Source: Cryobacterium sp. MP_M3
GTDB taxonomy: Bacteria > Actinomycetota > Actinomycetes > Actinomycetales > Microbacteriaceae
DNA length: 64,000 bases
Direction of reading: 5' to 3'
Assembly (NCBI RefSeq): GCF_015752155.1
Contig: NZ_JADOVI010000005.1
Coordinates: 174,369 to 238,368, forward strand
Part shown: one piece after another, positions 46,102 to 55,316 of the stretch
How positions within the stretch are numbered: the first letter of the stretch is position 1
Layout: each line of letters begins with the position of its first letter
Notes under the pieces: generated by a model
Databases searched by the model: none
What the model was told of the DNA's origin: nothing
What the model saw: only the letters and a program-made list of their open reading frames with translations
Position numbers and translations under genes: made by a program

Positions 46102-46310
46102 GCCGCCCGAACCGCCGAGTAACCCGCTTCCTCCACGGCAGCCAGAACCTGGGCATCGTCGACCGAATCAGAGCCCGTCACAGCGAGCTTGCCCGTCTGC
46201 GCATCCACCTCGATGCCTTCGACTCCAGCGATCTGGCCGACCTCTTCACGGATCGACATCTCGCAGTGCCCGCAGGTCATGCCTGTCACCTGGTACTCGT
46301 TCGTGGCCAT
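46098..46310 (-). CDS. copZ: Copper chaperone CopZ-like HMA protein
   Basis: 70 aa ferredoxin-like HMA domain with the ligand motif GMTCGHCEMSI and the DDAQVLAAVEEAGY helix. First gene of the copper operon; an AGGAAGAGG site precedes ATG 46310. Delivers Cu(I) to CopA by family knowledge. Confidence 0.93.
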   Translation of the reverse strand: MATNEYQVTGMTCGHCEMSIREEVGQIAGVEGIEVDAQTGKLAVTGSDSVDDAQVLAAVEEAGYSAVRAA

Positions 46311-46334
46311 TACGTATCCTCTTCCTCCGGCAAG

Positions 46335-46384
46335 GTACCCCTACCGGGTACATGTAAGTGCAACGATATACCCCACTGGGGTAT
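46335..46384 (-). promoter_or_regulatory. Two CsoR-type boxes before copZ
   Basis: GTACCCCTACCGGGTAC (46335-46351) and the perfect palindrome ATACCCCACTGGGGTAT (46368-46384) match the boxes before the MFS gene, so both transcripts should respond to CsoR. Confidence 0.85.
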
Positions 46385-46499
46385 TCCGCAACGATAGAAG
46401 TCCGGACAGTGGCCACAATAATTCGATGCAAAAAGGCACTCATCGGTCCCGCGAACTTCAGAAGGCGGAGCCCCATCACGATCTGGCGTCACGCTGAAA

Positions 46500-46800
46500 T
46501 GCCAACTACTCGGTGTACGCGACGCAATCGTACGAGCTCTCGACGAGAGAGACGCATACATTGCCGCCAACATCGGCCACGCCGTCAACCAGGGCGAGTT
46601 GCTCGGCACCACTGACAGCCGACAGCTGCTATTCGAGCTCGCTGCTCTGATCGAGGCGCCCAACTCGTACTCGCTCCTACGTAGATCTGCGGGAACCATA
46701 CGAATTCGCTCGCCGCGGCGTCGTATCCCGACTCCTGGGGACCGGAGCTGACACGACAGTTCTCGCTGAAGCTGGCCTCACAGACCCGCCGCCTGGCTGA
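46500..46800 (+). pseudogene. TetR regulator remnant, paralogue of 30914-31633
   Basis: The frame DAIVRALDERDAYIAANIG with NQGELLGTT, QLLFELAALIEAPNSYSLL closely follows residues 130-190 of the TetR protein at 30914. One inserted base after RRSA shifts the frame; correcting it gives EPYEFARRGVVSRLL and VLAEAGLTDPPPG then TGA at the equivalent position. The whole DNA-binding half is missing. Confidence 0.85.
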
Positions 46801-46893
46801 CCTTGACGCGAGTGTCCCATCGCCACGATCTCATTTTTAGCGCGCTGCTGACCCGGCCGTTCCCGCCTCTCTCGGCGAGGTGGCCAGTCCCGT

Positions 46894-47157
46894 TCAGCGC
46901 ATTTGGCGGGCACGAAGCTTTCCGCAGGCTCTCATCAAACGCGGCACTACGAAGTAGACGGCGACCGGAACTACGACGACCGTTAACACGAACGCGCGAA
47001 TGACCGGATTCCAGTCAGCGGCAAAGGGCGCGATCGCGAATGACCCCAGCGCGACGAGGGGGAAAATAGCGATCCAGGTGATCACCGCGCGAACGTGTAT
47101 CGATAGTGGCACGGGCGGCGCTGAGGGAAGGGAGAGGTTTGATATTGGTTGTGACAC
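46894..47157 (-). CDS. Small two-helix membrane protein
   Basis: 87 aa from GTG 47157 with AAAGGAAC upstream. HVRAVITWIAIFPLVALGSFA and VLTVVVVPVAVYFVVPRLM are two hydrophobic helices; the pattern is shared by many actinobacterial small membrane proteins often adjacent to TetR genes. Function unknown. Confidence 0.7.
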   Translation of the reverse strand: MSQPISNLSLPSAPPVPLSIHVRAVITWIAIFPLVALGSFAIAPFAADWNPVIRAFVLTVVVVPVAVYFVVPRLMRACGKLRARQMR

Positions 47158-47311
47158 GGTGGTGTTCCTTTCAATCGCACAAGAACTGATAGACCTGCGA
47201 GTGCAGCATCGATGTCCGTCTGGAGTGGCAATCCACTGATTTCACTGGCGCAGCGCCCTCTGCTCCCCCGGCACTGGCTACGCGATTCACACGTCGAGGG
47301 TGGGAGTGCAC

Positions 47312-47458
47312 GAAAATCTCCGGTTCATCTGGTTACGCCAACGACCCCGAAGAGACATACGTAAATCTGTATCCAATCTACGAACCGGGGCGATTCGCGT
47401 CGTCGGACTATCGGGCACTCCTTACAGCGGGAAAGTAGGACCCCGGTACTAATTGGGA
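47312..47458. repeat. Dispersed repeat, copy A (diverged)
   Basis: About 147 bases similar to the repeats at 57933 and 60275 (shared: CTCCGG-TCATCTGGTTACGCC, GTAAATCTGTATCCAA, TACGAACCGGGGCG). It is shorter by a few bases in the middle and its terminal hairpin has decayed. No downstream DJ-1 gene remains here. Confidence 0.8.
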
Positions 47459-47628
47459 ATCTAGCTGAGTATTCGCGTTTCTGAGCGCCACCAGTATTGC
47501 CGTTGAGCGCCACTTGGTCGCTGTCGGGGTCGCGTCTTTGAGCGCCACTGAATATTCGGGTTGAGCGCCACTGTTCGTAGGCTCCTTCTGCCGTGTGCTC
47601 TATCACGCGGCAGAAGGAGTAATCACAG

Positions 47629-49141
47629 ATGGTACGGAAGATCAAAGCGAAGCTGGTGCTCAGGCTGCGTAGCGAGGGGCTTTCGGGGCGGCAGATCGCC
47701 GCGCAGGGATTGTCCCGGCATAGCGTGGCGGCGGTGCTCGAGGCCGCGGATCGGGAAAAGGTGACCTGGGATGATGTCGCCGGCCTGAATGACGCTGCGG
47801 TGTATGCGCGGTTGTTTCCCGACCGGGGCGCGCATGAGAGCGTGCATACGCAGCCTGACTGGGGCCACGTGCATCGTGAGCTCGCGCGGGTGGGCGTGAC
47901 GCTGAAGTTGTTGCATGGCGAGTACGTTGACCGGTGCCGAGCGGCAGCCGAGACGACGATGGGATACGACCGGTTTTGCAAGAACTACCAGCAGCATGTC
48001 CTCGTCATCGGCGCCGCGTCCCGGGTGGGCCATAAGGCCGGGCAGACGGTCGAGGTCGACTGGTCCGGGCCGACGATGCAGCTCACCGACCCGATGACCG
48101 GCCCATCGACACGGGTGTTCTTGTTCGTCGGGTGCTTGCCCTTTTCGAGATACGCGTTCGTGGAACCAACCGTGGATATGCAGCAGAACACCTGGCTGCG
48201 CGCGCACGTGGCGATGTTCGACTGGTTCGGCGGCAGTGTCCCTCGGGTCGTGCCCGACAACCTCAAGACCGGCGTGATCAAGCACCCCGCCGAGGGAGAA
48301 GTGGTACTCAACGATGCGTATCGGGAGTTGGCCGCGCACTACTCGGCGGCGGTGCTGCCGGGAAGGGTGCGGAAACCGAAAGACAAAGCGAGCGTGGAGA
48401 ACACCGTCGGTCTCCGTCACCGCCAGTTCGGGACCATGGCCGAGTTGCGGGCCGCTGTCTATGAGCGGATGGAAGCGTATAACCGTGAACCGTTCCAGAA
48501 ACGCCAAGGCTCACGCCTGAGCGTGTTCGACGCCGAGGAACGATCGCTGCTTCGGCCTTTGCCGGCGGTCGCGTTCGAGATCAGCCGATGGGCGTATGGG
48601 CGGCGGGTGCAGAAGAACGGGCACGTGGTCTGGGAGAAGAACTTCTACTCCGTGCCCTACGCCCATATCGGCCGCGCGGTCGATCTGCGATAGCGAGCGG
48701 CTGACCAGTCACCTGCTGGCGCCGGCAGGCGCAACCAACGAGTACCGCACGCATGACGCTGATCTGCCGGGCGGGCCCAGATACCGGCAATGGGACTCGG
48801 CCCGGGTCCGAGAATGGGCCGGGCGCATCGGCGAGAACACGGTGACCGTCGTGAACCGCATCTTCGAGTCCGTTCCCGTCGACGAACAGGGCCTGGACGC
48901 GGCACTGGCGGTCCTGCGACTAACCCGCCGCTACTCGGCGGCGAGGGTCGAAGCGGCCTGCCAGATCGCGCTGGCTTCCCGGGTGCGATCGCCCCGGTAT
49001 GCGCACCTGCGCCCGATTTTGGAGACCGGGCAAGACAAACCCGGCAGCAGATGGCCGAGGTTCGAGCCCGTCACCGAGACGCTTGCCGAGCCGGCCGGAT
49101 ACGTCCGAGGCGCCGACTACTACGCAGGAAAGACACGATGA
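47629..49141 (+). pseudogene. istA: IstA transposase, frameshifted
   Basis: The first frame (354 codons) contains an N-terminal HTH (SGRQIAAQGLSRHSVAAVL) and the integrase core: VEVDWSGPTM (D), VPDNLKTG (D), KASVENTV (E). It stops at TAG 48691, and the rest (SERLTSHLLAPAG... to 49141) is in another frame, with a short stretch missing at the break. So catalytic residues are intact but the C-terminal domain is separated. Confidence 0.85.
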
Positions 49142-49887
49142 CGCGCATTGATGGGGAGAGCAAACGCAAGCTTCGCGAGATGGGAGTGGCCTCGCTGGTC
49201 GACGCGCTCGAGACCCAAGACGACACCCTCACCCTCGGGATGCCTTTCGAGGAACGGATCAAGCTGCTCGTCGATGACGCACACGCGACCTTCACCCACG
49301 CGAAAGTCGAGGGGCTGATCCGCCGGGCCGGGCTGCGCTACCCCAACGCCGACCTCCGCAAGCTCGACCTCATCGAGCAGCGGGGCCTGGACCGCGGGAT
49401 CATCGCCCAGCTGGGCACCTGCACTTTCATCGAGAGACGGCAGAACGTCGTGTTCCAAGGATTCACCGGCTCCGGAAAGTCCTACCTCGGATCGGCACTG
49501 GCGAAGCAAGCCTGCCAACACCGGTATCGCGCGCACTACATCCGCATGCCCGACCTCGAAGAAGCCTGGGCCGCAGGCCGCGACAAACCCGGAGGAAAAG
49601 AGAAATTCCTCCGGAAATACGCCGCGTTCACCCTCCTCGTGATCGATGAATGGCTGCTCGACCACCCGGACGACAACACCCGCAGCATGCTCCTCGAACT
49701 CCTGGAGCGCCGCTACGACACCACCTCAACCGTCTTCTGCACCCAGTACGCCAAGAAGGACTGGCATCAGCGCCTGGGCTCCGGCGTTCACGCCGACGCG
49801 ATCATGGACCGAATCGTGCACCGCACGATCTGGATCGAGACCGGCGGCACCAACATGCGCGAACACACCGCGGACAACGCGGCGTGA
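49138..49887 (+). CDS. istB: IstB helper ATPase
   Basis: 249 aa AAA+ protein of IS21. Walker A GFTGSGKSYL, Walker B TLLVIDEW, sensor segment FCTQYAKKDW. ATG 49138 overlaps the istA end (ATGA). A TNMRE-type C-terminus is usual. Intact. Confidence 0.92.
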   Translation: MTRIDGESKRKLREMGVASLVDALETQDDTLTLGMPFEERIKLLVDDAHATFTHAKVEGLIRRAGLRYPNADLRKLDLIEQRGLDRGIIAQLGTCTFIERRQNVVFQGFTGSGKSYLGSALAKQACQHRYRAHYIRMPDLEEAWAAGRDKPGGKEKFLRKYAAFTLLVIDEWLLDHPDDNTRSMLLELLERRYDTTSTVFCTQYAKKDWHQRLGSGVHADAIMDRIVHRTIWIETGGTNMREHTADNAA

Positions 49888-50254
49888 CCCACGCCGGTGA
49901 GCGCGAGGCTGAACCGCCTGGCGCTCACCGGCAATACCCAGTGGCGCTGAAACGCAATATTCAGTGGCGCTCAACCGCAATAACTGGTGGCGCTCAAGGG
50001 GTCAAATACTCATCTAGCCGCCAGTAGCTCCGAGCTAATCGTCCGAATGTTCGGCCTCATCACGCTAGGCGGTCATCCTTTTCGCCCAGGAAGCATCGGA
50101 CACAGACGTCAAGCGTTCGACTTGACGCTGGAGGAGAAGACCAACTTCACAATTACCCGCATGGTCCACCTCCGGATTGCTGTTGGTCGAACTGACTCGT
50201 TGACGTCTATTCCACAAAGAAGCTTTCGACTCCGTGCGGATGGGTACCGGTTCC

Positions 50255-51187
50255 CTACGTCCCGCGGTGAATTCGTCGGTAATTTGTGGGAGTTGTCGCG
50301 AGATCGCCCGCGAAGTGAAATCGCAGGTTGCTGGATGTCCCGAGTCCGCAATGCTGCGCGATTTCCTCCACGGTCAGATCGGTGACCTCGAGCAGTCGCC
50401 GTGCCTCGTCGACGCGCCGGGACGTGAGCCATCGTAAGGGGGTTGTGCCCGTCTCGGCCAGGAACCGGCGGGCAAAGGTGCGTGGAGACCAGCGCGCGTG
50501 TTTGGCCATGTCGGCGACCGATATGGGCTCTGCGAGGTGATCGACCGCCCACGCACAGGTGGCCGCGAGCCCTTCAGAGTGGGCGACGACAGGGCGCTCA
50601 ACGAATTGCGCTTGGCCGCCGTCGCGGTGAGGTGCCACAACCATGCGCCGAGCAATCCTGGTCGCGGCATCGGTGCCGAAATCTTGTCGGACAAGGTGCA
50701 GGCACAGGTCGATGCCTGCGGCGACTCCTGCGCTTGTGCTGATAGCGCCGTCAACGACGTAGAGCACGTCGGGGTCGACGCTGATGCGCGGATAGCGGGA
50801 GGAGAGTTCGGCGGCGTCTCGCCAATGAGTTGTCGCCCGTTTGCCGTCCAGAAGCCCGGCGGCCGCCAACGCGAACGCGCCGGTGCACACGGAAACCATG
50901 CGGATGCCGCGCCGAGACGCTTCACGCAGCGCGTCGAGTACGGCGGCCGACGGGTCTCCAAGGGGGACGAATCCTGGAACGATGACAGTGTCCGCGTCCA
51001 GCAGCGAGTCCAGGCCACGCGTTGCCTCAATGGCGAATCCGGATGTCGTCGGGATCAGTCCCGGAATCTCCGCGCAGACCGAGAATGAGTAGCGTTCGCG
51101 CTCGTCACTGTGGCCGAAGACCTGCGCCGGTATTGCGAGGTCGAAGGCAACCACGTCGGGGAGAGCCAGAGTCACAATGTGATGCAT
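50255..51187 (-). CDS. GlxA-type AraC family regulator
   Basis: 310 aa from ATG 51187 (the frame opens further, but family proteins start at HHIVTLALPD). DJ-1/PfpI half with SVCTGAFALAAAGLLDG and THWRDAAEL; AraC half with WSPRTFARRFLAETG and EEIAQHCGLGTSSNLRFHF. About 55% similar by eye to the one at 23433. Divergent (93 bases) from a DJ-1/PfpI gene, its likely target. Confidence 0.88.
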   Translation of the reverse strand: MHHIVTLALPDVVAFDLAIPAQVFGHSDERERYSFSVCAEIPGLIPTTSGFAIEATRGLDSLLDADTVIVPGFVPLGDPSAAVLDALREASRRGIRMVSVCTGAFALAAAGLLDGKRATTHWRDAAELSSRYPRISVDPDVLYVVDGAISTSAGVAAGIDLCLHLVRQDFGTDAATRIARRMVVAPHRDGGQAQFVERPVVAHSEGLAATCAWAVDHLAEPISVADMAKHARWSPRTFARRFLAETGTTPLRWLTSRRVDEARRLLEVTDLTVEEIAQHCGLGTSSNLRFHFAGDLATTPTNYRRIHRGT

Positions 51188-51280
51188 GCAGTCAGTTTCG
51201 CACAATTCAGGCAGAATGCTTTCGATCTGTGGCATTCCTGCCACTTTCGTCTGTCGAACGGTCCTGCCATCGTGTGTCTC

Positions 51281-51889
51281 ATGACAACTCCTACTGCCGC
51301 AGAGGCCCGACACATTGGCATCTTCCTCTTCGACGACGTCGAAGAACTCGACGCTGTGGGGCCGTGGGAAGTCTTGGCAAATTGGACCCTCAGATTTCCG
51401 GATGACGGATACGAGGTCTCCTGCCTCTCCCGTGACGGGCGTTCGGTCCGGGCTTCGAAGGGTCTCGTTCTCGGTGCACACCACTCTTTTGCGGACGCGC
51501 CAAACTTTGACATCTTGCTTCACCCCGGCGGGCAGGGAACCCGCACGCTGATGAGGGACGAAGCGCATCTGGATTGGGTACGCGCTCAGCGTGCGACGAT
51601 CCCGCTCATGACGAGCGTATGCACCGGGAGCCTCGTGTACGCCGCTGCCGGTATTCTCCGGGCAAGGCCGGCGACGACGCATTGGGAGAGCCTGGGGCTG
51701 CTCGCAGAGCTCGATCCCACGATCGTGACCAGGTACGACCGTTTCGTCGACGACGGTGACCTGATTACCAGCGCCGGGGTCAGCGCGGGCATAGACATGG
51801 CACTTCACCTCGTCGAACGCCTCGCCGGTGTCGACCGCGCCCGCAATGTACGGCGGGATCTTCAATACGACCCCCAGCCGCCGGTCTGA
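51281..51889 (+). CDS. DJ-1/PfpI family protein
   Basis: 202 aa single-domain. IGIFLFDDVEELDAVGPWEV, TSVCTGSLVYAAAGIL (nucleophilic Cys elbow) and ATTHWESLGLL are typical of the isonitrile hydratase/glutamine amidotransferase-like branch. ATG 51281; no strong ribosome site. Adjacent GlxA regulator suggests control of a stress or nitrile-type detoxification; substrate unknown. Confidence 0.85.
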   Translation: MTTPTAAEARHIGIFLFDDVEELDAVGPWEVLANWTLRFPDDGYEVSCLSRDGRSVRASKGLVLGAHHSFADAPNFDILLHPGGQGTRTLMRDEAHLDWVRAQRATIPLMTSVCTGSLVYAAAGILRARPATTHWESLGLLAELDPTIVTRYDRFVDDGDLITSAGVSAGIDMALHLVERLAGVDRARNVRRDLQYDPQPPV

Positions 51890-52029
51890 GCTCATTCCCT
51901 ACATGACGCGCCGGGACTTGGGCGCTCGTCCTGGTGCCGCGCGCCATGCAACCGTCGGATTCGCCCCGCTTCATGCTCTGACTCCGAGTCCATTCGCAGC
52001 CGCAAGGCCAATACACGCCAGGAGACGCG

Positions 52030-52479
52030 ATGCCATTCCCCGCCGACATCAGGGCGCACGACCAGACACCACGGTGGCCTACGACCATGGTCTCACCAGC
52101 AATCGGCTGGGGAGCAGTTGTCGGAGTAGTCACGGCGGCCGCTCCACTCGGATTGTGGTGGCTCACCCCATCACTCGTCTACGCGCTCGTTTTGGCAATC
52201 ATCGCGGCGGTCTACATCGGGTTCGCCGTCGCGGACGGGCGGGCACGGGTCCTCGTTCTGGAGAGCACGGTCGCGGTGCTATTCGTGGCGCTGGCAGTTG
52301 CGGCGCTCACGGGGTCCGTCTGGCTGGTCGTTGCCGGTTTCGCGGGCCACGGCCTGAAGGACCTCTGGCAGCACCGCACCCGATTCGTTCGCCACACCAG
52401 ATGGTGGCCTCCGTTCTGCGCGACTGTCGACTTTGTTGCCGCCGGCATCCTGGCTGTTCATACAATTTTCACGATCTGA
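52030..52479 (+). CDS. Four-helix membrane protein
   Basis: 149 aa with four hydrophobic segments (about 27-48, 50-68, 77-96, 125-147) and the GHGLKDLWQHR, TRWWPPFCATVDF motifs shared by small actinobacterial membrane proteins. Function unknown. First of a co-directional set of small genes. Confidence 0.7.
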   Translation: MPFPADIRAHDQTPRWPTTMVSPAIGWGAVVGVVTAAAPLGLWWLTPSLVYALVLAIIAAVYIGFAVADGRARVLVLESTVAVLFVALAVAALTGSVWLVVAGFAGHGLKDLWQHRTRFVRHTRWWPPFCATVDFVAAGILAVHTIFTI

Positions 52480-52492
52480 GGAAGACCAAACA

Positions 52493-52666
52493 ATGCACAT
52501 TTCGGATATGACGTTCTACCGCCTCTACCGGGCCCAAGAAGACCGTGTCACGCGCGCACTCGAGCAGCATCGCCGCGCCGCAGAACGGGTTACCGATCTC
52601 AGAGCGCACCGCAGAAACGACGAAGGCCTCCGCGTTGGAAACGCAGCGGAGAGCAAGGCGAGGTAG
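52493..52666 (+). CDS. 57-aa small protein
   Basis: Charged helical protein (MTFYRLYRAQEDRVTRALE, RRAAERVTDLRAHR). GAGGAAG precedes ATG 52493, and it follows the previous gene by 13 bases, so expression is likely. No family recognised. Confidence 0.6.
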   Translation: MHISDMTFYRLYRAQEDRVTRALEQHRRAAERVTDLRAHRRNDEGLRVGNAAESKAR

Positions 52667-52726
52667 ACGTCGCTGTGGACGATGCCAGTCAGGGAAGAAA
52701 TAGAAAAACTAAGCAAGGAGACCTTC

Positions 52727-53176
52727 ATGAGTCGAACACTGTTCAAAGATCACCCACGCGCAAGCCCTGCCGGAAAGGCCGCCGCTGCCCTATTCCTTGT
52801 CGTGGTGGCCTTCCAGGTGGCGCTTGCTGCAGGCGCACCATGGGGTGAAGCTTCCTTTGGTGGCTCCAATCCGGGGGTCCTTCCTGCATCTCTCCGCGCG
52901 AGTAGCGCTATCGCAGTGGTTGTGTACGTGTTGCTCGCCACCGTCGCTGGCACCCGGTGGACCGGAGGAACACTTCGTCGACGTCTGCTGTACGGTGCGG
53001 CCGCCTTGATGGTGATTGGAACGGTAATTAACGTCGCCTCACCCTCATTCCTGGAGCGCATCGTCTGGACGCCCGTGACAGTCGCGCTTGTAGTCGCCCT
53101 GTGGCGCGCTGCTCGGCACGCCTCGCTCTCGAACGTGTCACGAAATGAAGGCGGCATTGCACACCGTGCCGTCTGA
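52727..53176 (+). CDS. Membrane protein, four helices
   Basis: 149 aa with helices at about 17-36, 56-77, 87-103 and 114-127. AAGGAG precedes ATG 52727. Pattern AAGAPWGEASFGG and SPSFLERIVWTPV recur in small actinobacterial membrane proteins. Function unknown. The SDR remnant starts inside its 3' end. Confidence 0.7.
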   Translation: MSRTLFKDHPRASPAGKAAAALFLVVVAFQVALAAGAPWGEASFGGSNPGVLPASLRASSAIAVVVYVLLATVAGTRWTGGTLRRRLLYGAAALMVIGTVINVASPSFLERIVWTPVTVALVVALWRAARHASLSNVSRNEGGIAHRAV

Positions 53177-54076
53177 ATCCACAATCGCATGCGGCGACGG
53201 TACCCGAAACGCACTGGTCTTCGGCGCGACAGGGTTCATTGGGCGGTGGCTGGTGAAGGAACTTCTTGACCAGGGCATCTCGACCACAGCCGCGGTCCGC
53301 AACCTCGCCCGATTCGGTGCCCTTGCCGACTGGATGCGCGACCACAACGTCGACACGACCGCCTTGAGTGTTGTCGAAGTCGACCTTGCCGTGGACGGAA
53401 ATGGGGTTGAGGCCGGGACGCCTGAACCGCATCCGTGAAATCTATAACGTTGCCGGAGCCTACGCGTTCGGAATGACGCCGGCAGCGGCGCGCGCGGCGA
53501 ATGTCGAAGGTGGAGAGTGACGCGGGCGTCCAGGCCTTTGCGGACAAGCTCAACGTTCCCTGGACGATCGCTAACCCGGCAACCGTCATAGGCGACTCGG
53601 TGAACGGTGAATCAGAGCAAATGCTGGGGCTCGCGACCACCATTCGTGACCTGCTGACCGGCAAGCTCCTCGCCGTGCATGCAAACGCGGCAACGTTCAT
53701 CCCCGTCGTCGCGGTCGACTACCTCGCCCGATTCATGTCCCTGCTGCCAGCAACAGAGGCGGCTCGTGGCAAGTCATTTTGGATCCTGGACGATGACACT
53801 CCCGCGCTACCCGACTTGCATCGCGTCCTCGGAGGCCACCACGGGGTGACGGTTCCTCGACTGCGCATCCCCGTCTGGATCATCAAGCGACTTCCCGACG
53901 CTCTCACGCAAGCCGACCCTGAGACGTTGAGCTTCCTCTCATCTGACCGATACCCTACAGGTCCGGCTAACGACCTTGCGTACGCTCATGGCCTGCACCA
54001 GCCCAACGTGTCTACCACCTTGACAAGATGGAGCGAATACCTCGCCGAGAACTACTTCGCGCGGCCGAGCAATTGA
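53145..54076 (+). pseudogene. NAD(P)-dependent epimerase/SDR, broken
   Basis: Three frames rebuild it: the first has the Rossmann motif VFGATGFIGRWLVKELL (to about 53395); a short middle piece reads REIYNVAGAYAFG with AAARAANVEGG (53425-53518); the third (from 53501) has SKVESDAGVQAF, VPWTIANPATVIG and continues to the normal end. Segments between them, including the usual catalytic YxxxK region, are deleted. Confidence 0.8.
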
Positions 54077-54638
54077 CCAGCTACATACCCAAATCCTTGA
54101 GTGCGCGCGACCGACTGACCGCCACCCGGACCATTACCCCGACGGCCTCCTCCGTTTAGTCGTAGCTGCACGCGTGTGGGCCATAGTTGCGGATTACATC
54201 GATGTCGTCGACTGATTGTGTCGCAGTATATGCCGACGAGGATCTCCTCCATGTCAGACGTGAAACGGCTCCGGATGTAGCTCCGCTGCAGAGGGTCTTC
54301 TAAGCGGTGTCACCATCCGGAGAATTGTTCGGACTCTACTCAATCGCAGACTTGTGCCTTTCAGGCCAGAGAGAATCCGACAAGAAGCGTGAGATTTTCG
54401 GGCGGCGAATTGCCAAGAGCCTAAGACCCACTTCACCCTCAGCCATCCGGTCAAGCTGATAACTGAGCTGGAAACGCCGGCCTTCCGCTACCCCGGTGGC
54501 CGGAATTTTGGGCACGACCGGGTGATCAGGGCTGAACCGGCGCTGTCGAAGCTGGAGCTGCCAGCTGAATGAACCGGGAAAGTGCGGCTTCCTCGATCAG
54601 CGCTCGCCGCGCCAGGGCCATCTCTTTCGCGGTCGGTG
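54077..54638. other. Gene-poor stretch, possible 31-aa ORF
   Basis: No known gene. On the minus strand ATG 54621 to TGA 54526 encodes 31 residues (MALARRALIEEAALSRF...) with GAAAGAG before it; it may be a microprotein or the tail of a lost gene. Confidence 0.35.
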
Positions 54639-55316
54639 TTAGGTGAGGCCGTGTTCGTAGGCGAAGATCACAGCATGAACGCGGTCGCGCAGGCCCAACT
54701 TCATGAGTACCCGACCGACGTGGGTCTTGACCGTGGATTCCGACACGAATAGCTGCTCGCCAATCTCGGTGTTGGACATTCCGCGCGCAATCAGAAACAG
54801 GATGTCCCGTTCCCGTGGCGTGAGCGCCGCGACAGCCTGGTCGCCGCCGGCCGGATCATCCGCGGGTAGTCGCTGGCCGAACAGGTCGAGCATTCGGCGA
54901 CTGACCCGGGACGACAGCGCCGCCTCACCAGCCGCGACGGCACGAATGGCCGCGAGCAGTTCAGCGGGTTCGACATCTTTGAGCAGAAATCCGCTCGCCC
55001 CCGCACGGAGAGCCTTGAACGCATACTCGTCGAGGTCGAAGGTCGTCAGGACGATGACGTGCACGGTCGGCTGGTCCTCGACGATCCGTCGGGTTGCCTC
55101 GATCCCATCAAGTCGTGGCATGCGCACGTCCATGAGGACAACGTCGGGTACGAGTGCGTTTGCCAGTTCCATCGCGGCGGCTCCGTCCGCGGCTTCGCCG
55201 ACCACCTCGACCCCGTCCGCCGCGTCGAGGACCATTCGAAACCCGATTCGAACGAGCGTCTGGTCGTCGACCAGCATCACCCGGATGGGCGCCGCCGCCT
55301 CGCCTGTCGCGCTCAC
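54639..55316 (-). CDS. NarL/LuxR family response regulator
   Basis: 225 aa. Receiver domain with the acidic pair (VDDQ), phosphorylation Asp D63 (VVLMDVRMP), conserved Thr and Lys (LTTFD, LLKD). LuxR helix-turn-helix at about residues 165-213 (ARGMSNTEIGEQLFVSESTV). Overlaps the kinase gene by four bases (ATGA). Confidence 0.93.
   Translation of the reverse strand: MSATGEAAAPIRVMLVDDQTLVRIGFRMVLDAADGVEVVGEAADGAAAMELANALVPDVVLMDVRMPRLDGIEATRRIVEDQPTVHVIVLTTFDLDEYAFKALRAGASGFLLKDVEPAELLAAIRAVAAGEAALSSRVSRRMLDLFGQRLPADDPAGGDQAVAALTPRERDILFLIARGMSNTEIGEQLFVSESTVKTHVGRVLMKLGLRDRVHAVIFAYEHGLT

Larger units (their letters stand above)
47482..49996. mobile_element. IS21-type insertion sequence
   Basis: About 2.5 kb. 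Both ends carry multiple terminal repeats: GAGCGCCAC(T) four times at 47483-47573 and the inverse (AGTGGCGCTCA) at 49897-49996. It contains istA (frameshifted) and istB in the standard overlapping order. I could not identify target duplications with confidence. Confidence 0.85.

Noticed and set aside
48790..49137. N-terminal extension of IstB
   Set aside because: The frame is open upstream, but this stretch is the shadow of the istA C-terminus, and the ATG at 49138 overlaps in the typical IS21 way.
47629..49141. Programmed frameshift in istA
   Set aside because: The break lies late in the gene, lacks a slippery heptamer, and residues appear to be missing at the junction, so mutation is more likely.
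50255..51895. 546-aa extended GlxA protein
   Set aside because: The upstream part overlaps the divergent DJ-1 gene on the other strand and lacks similarity; the family start is at 51187.
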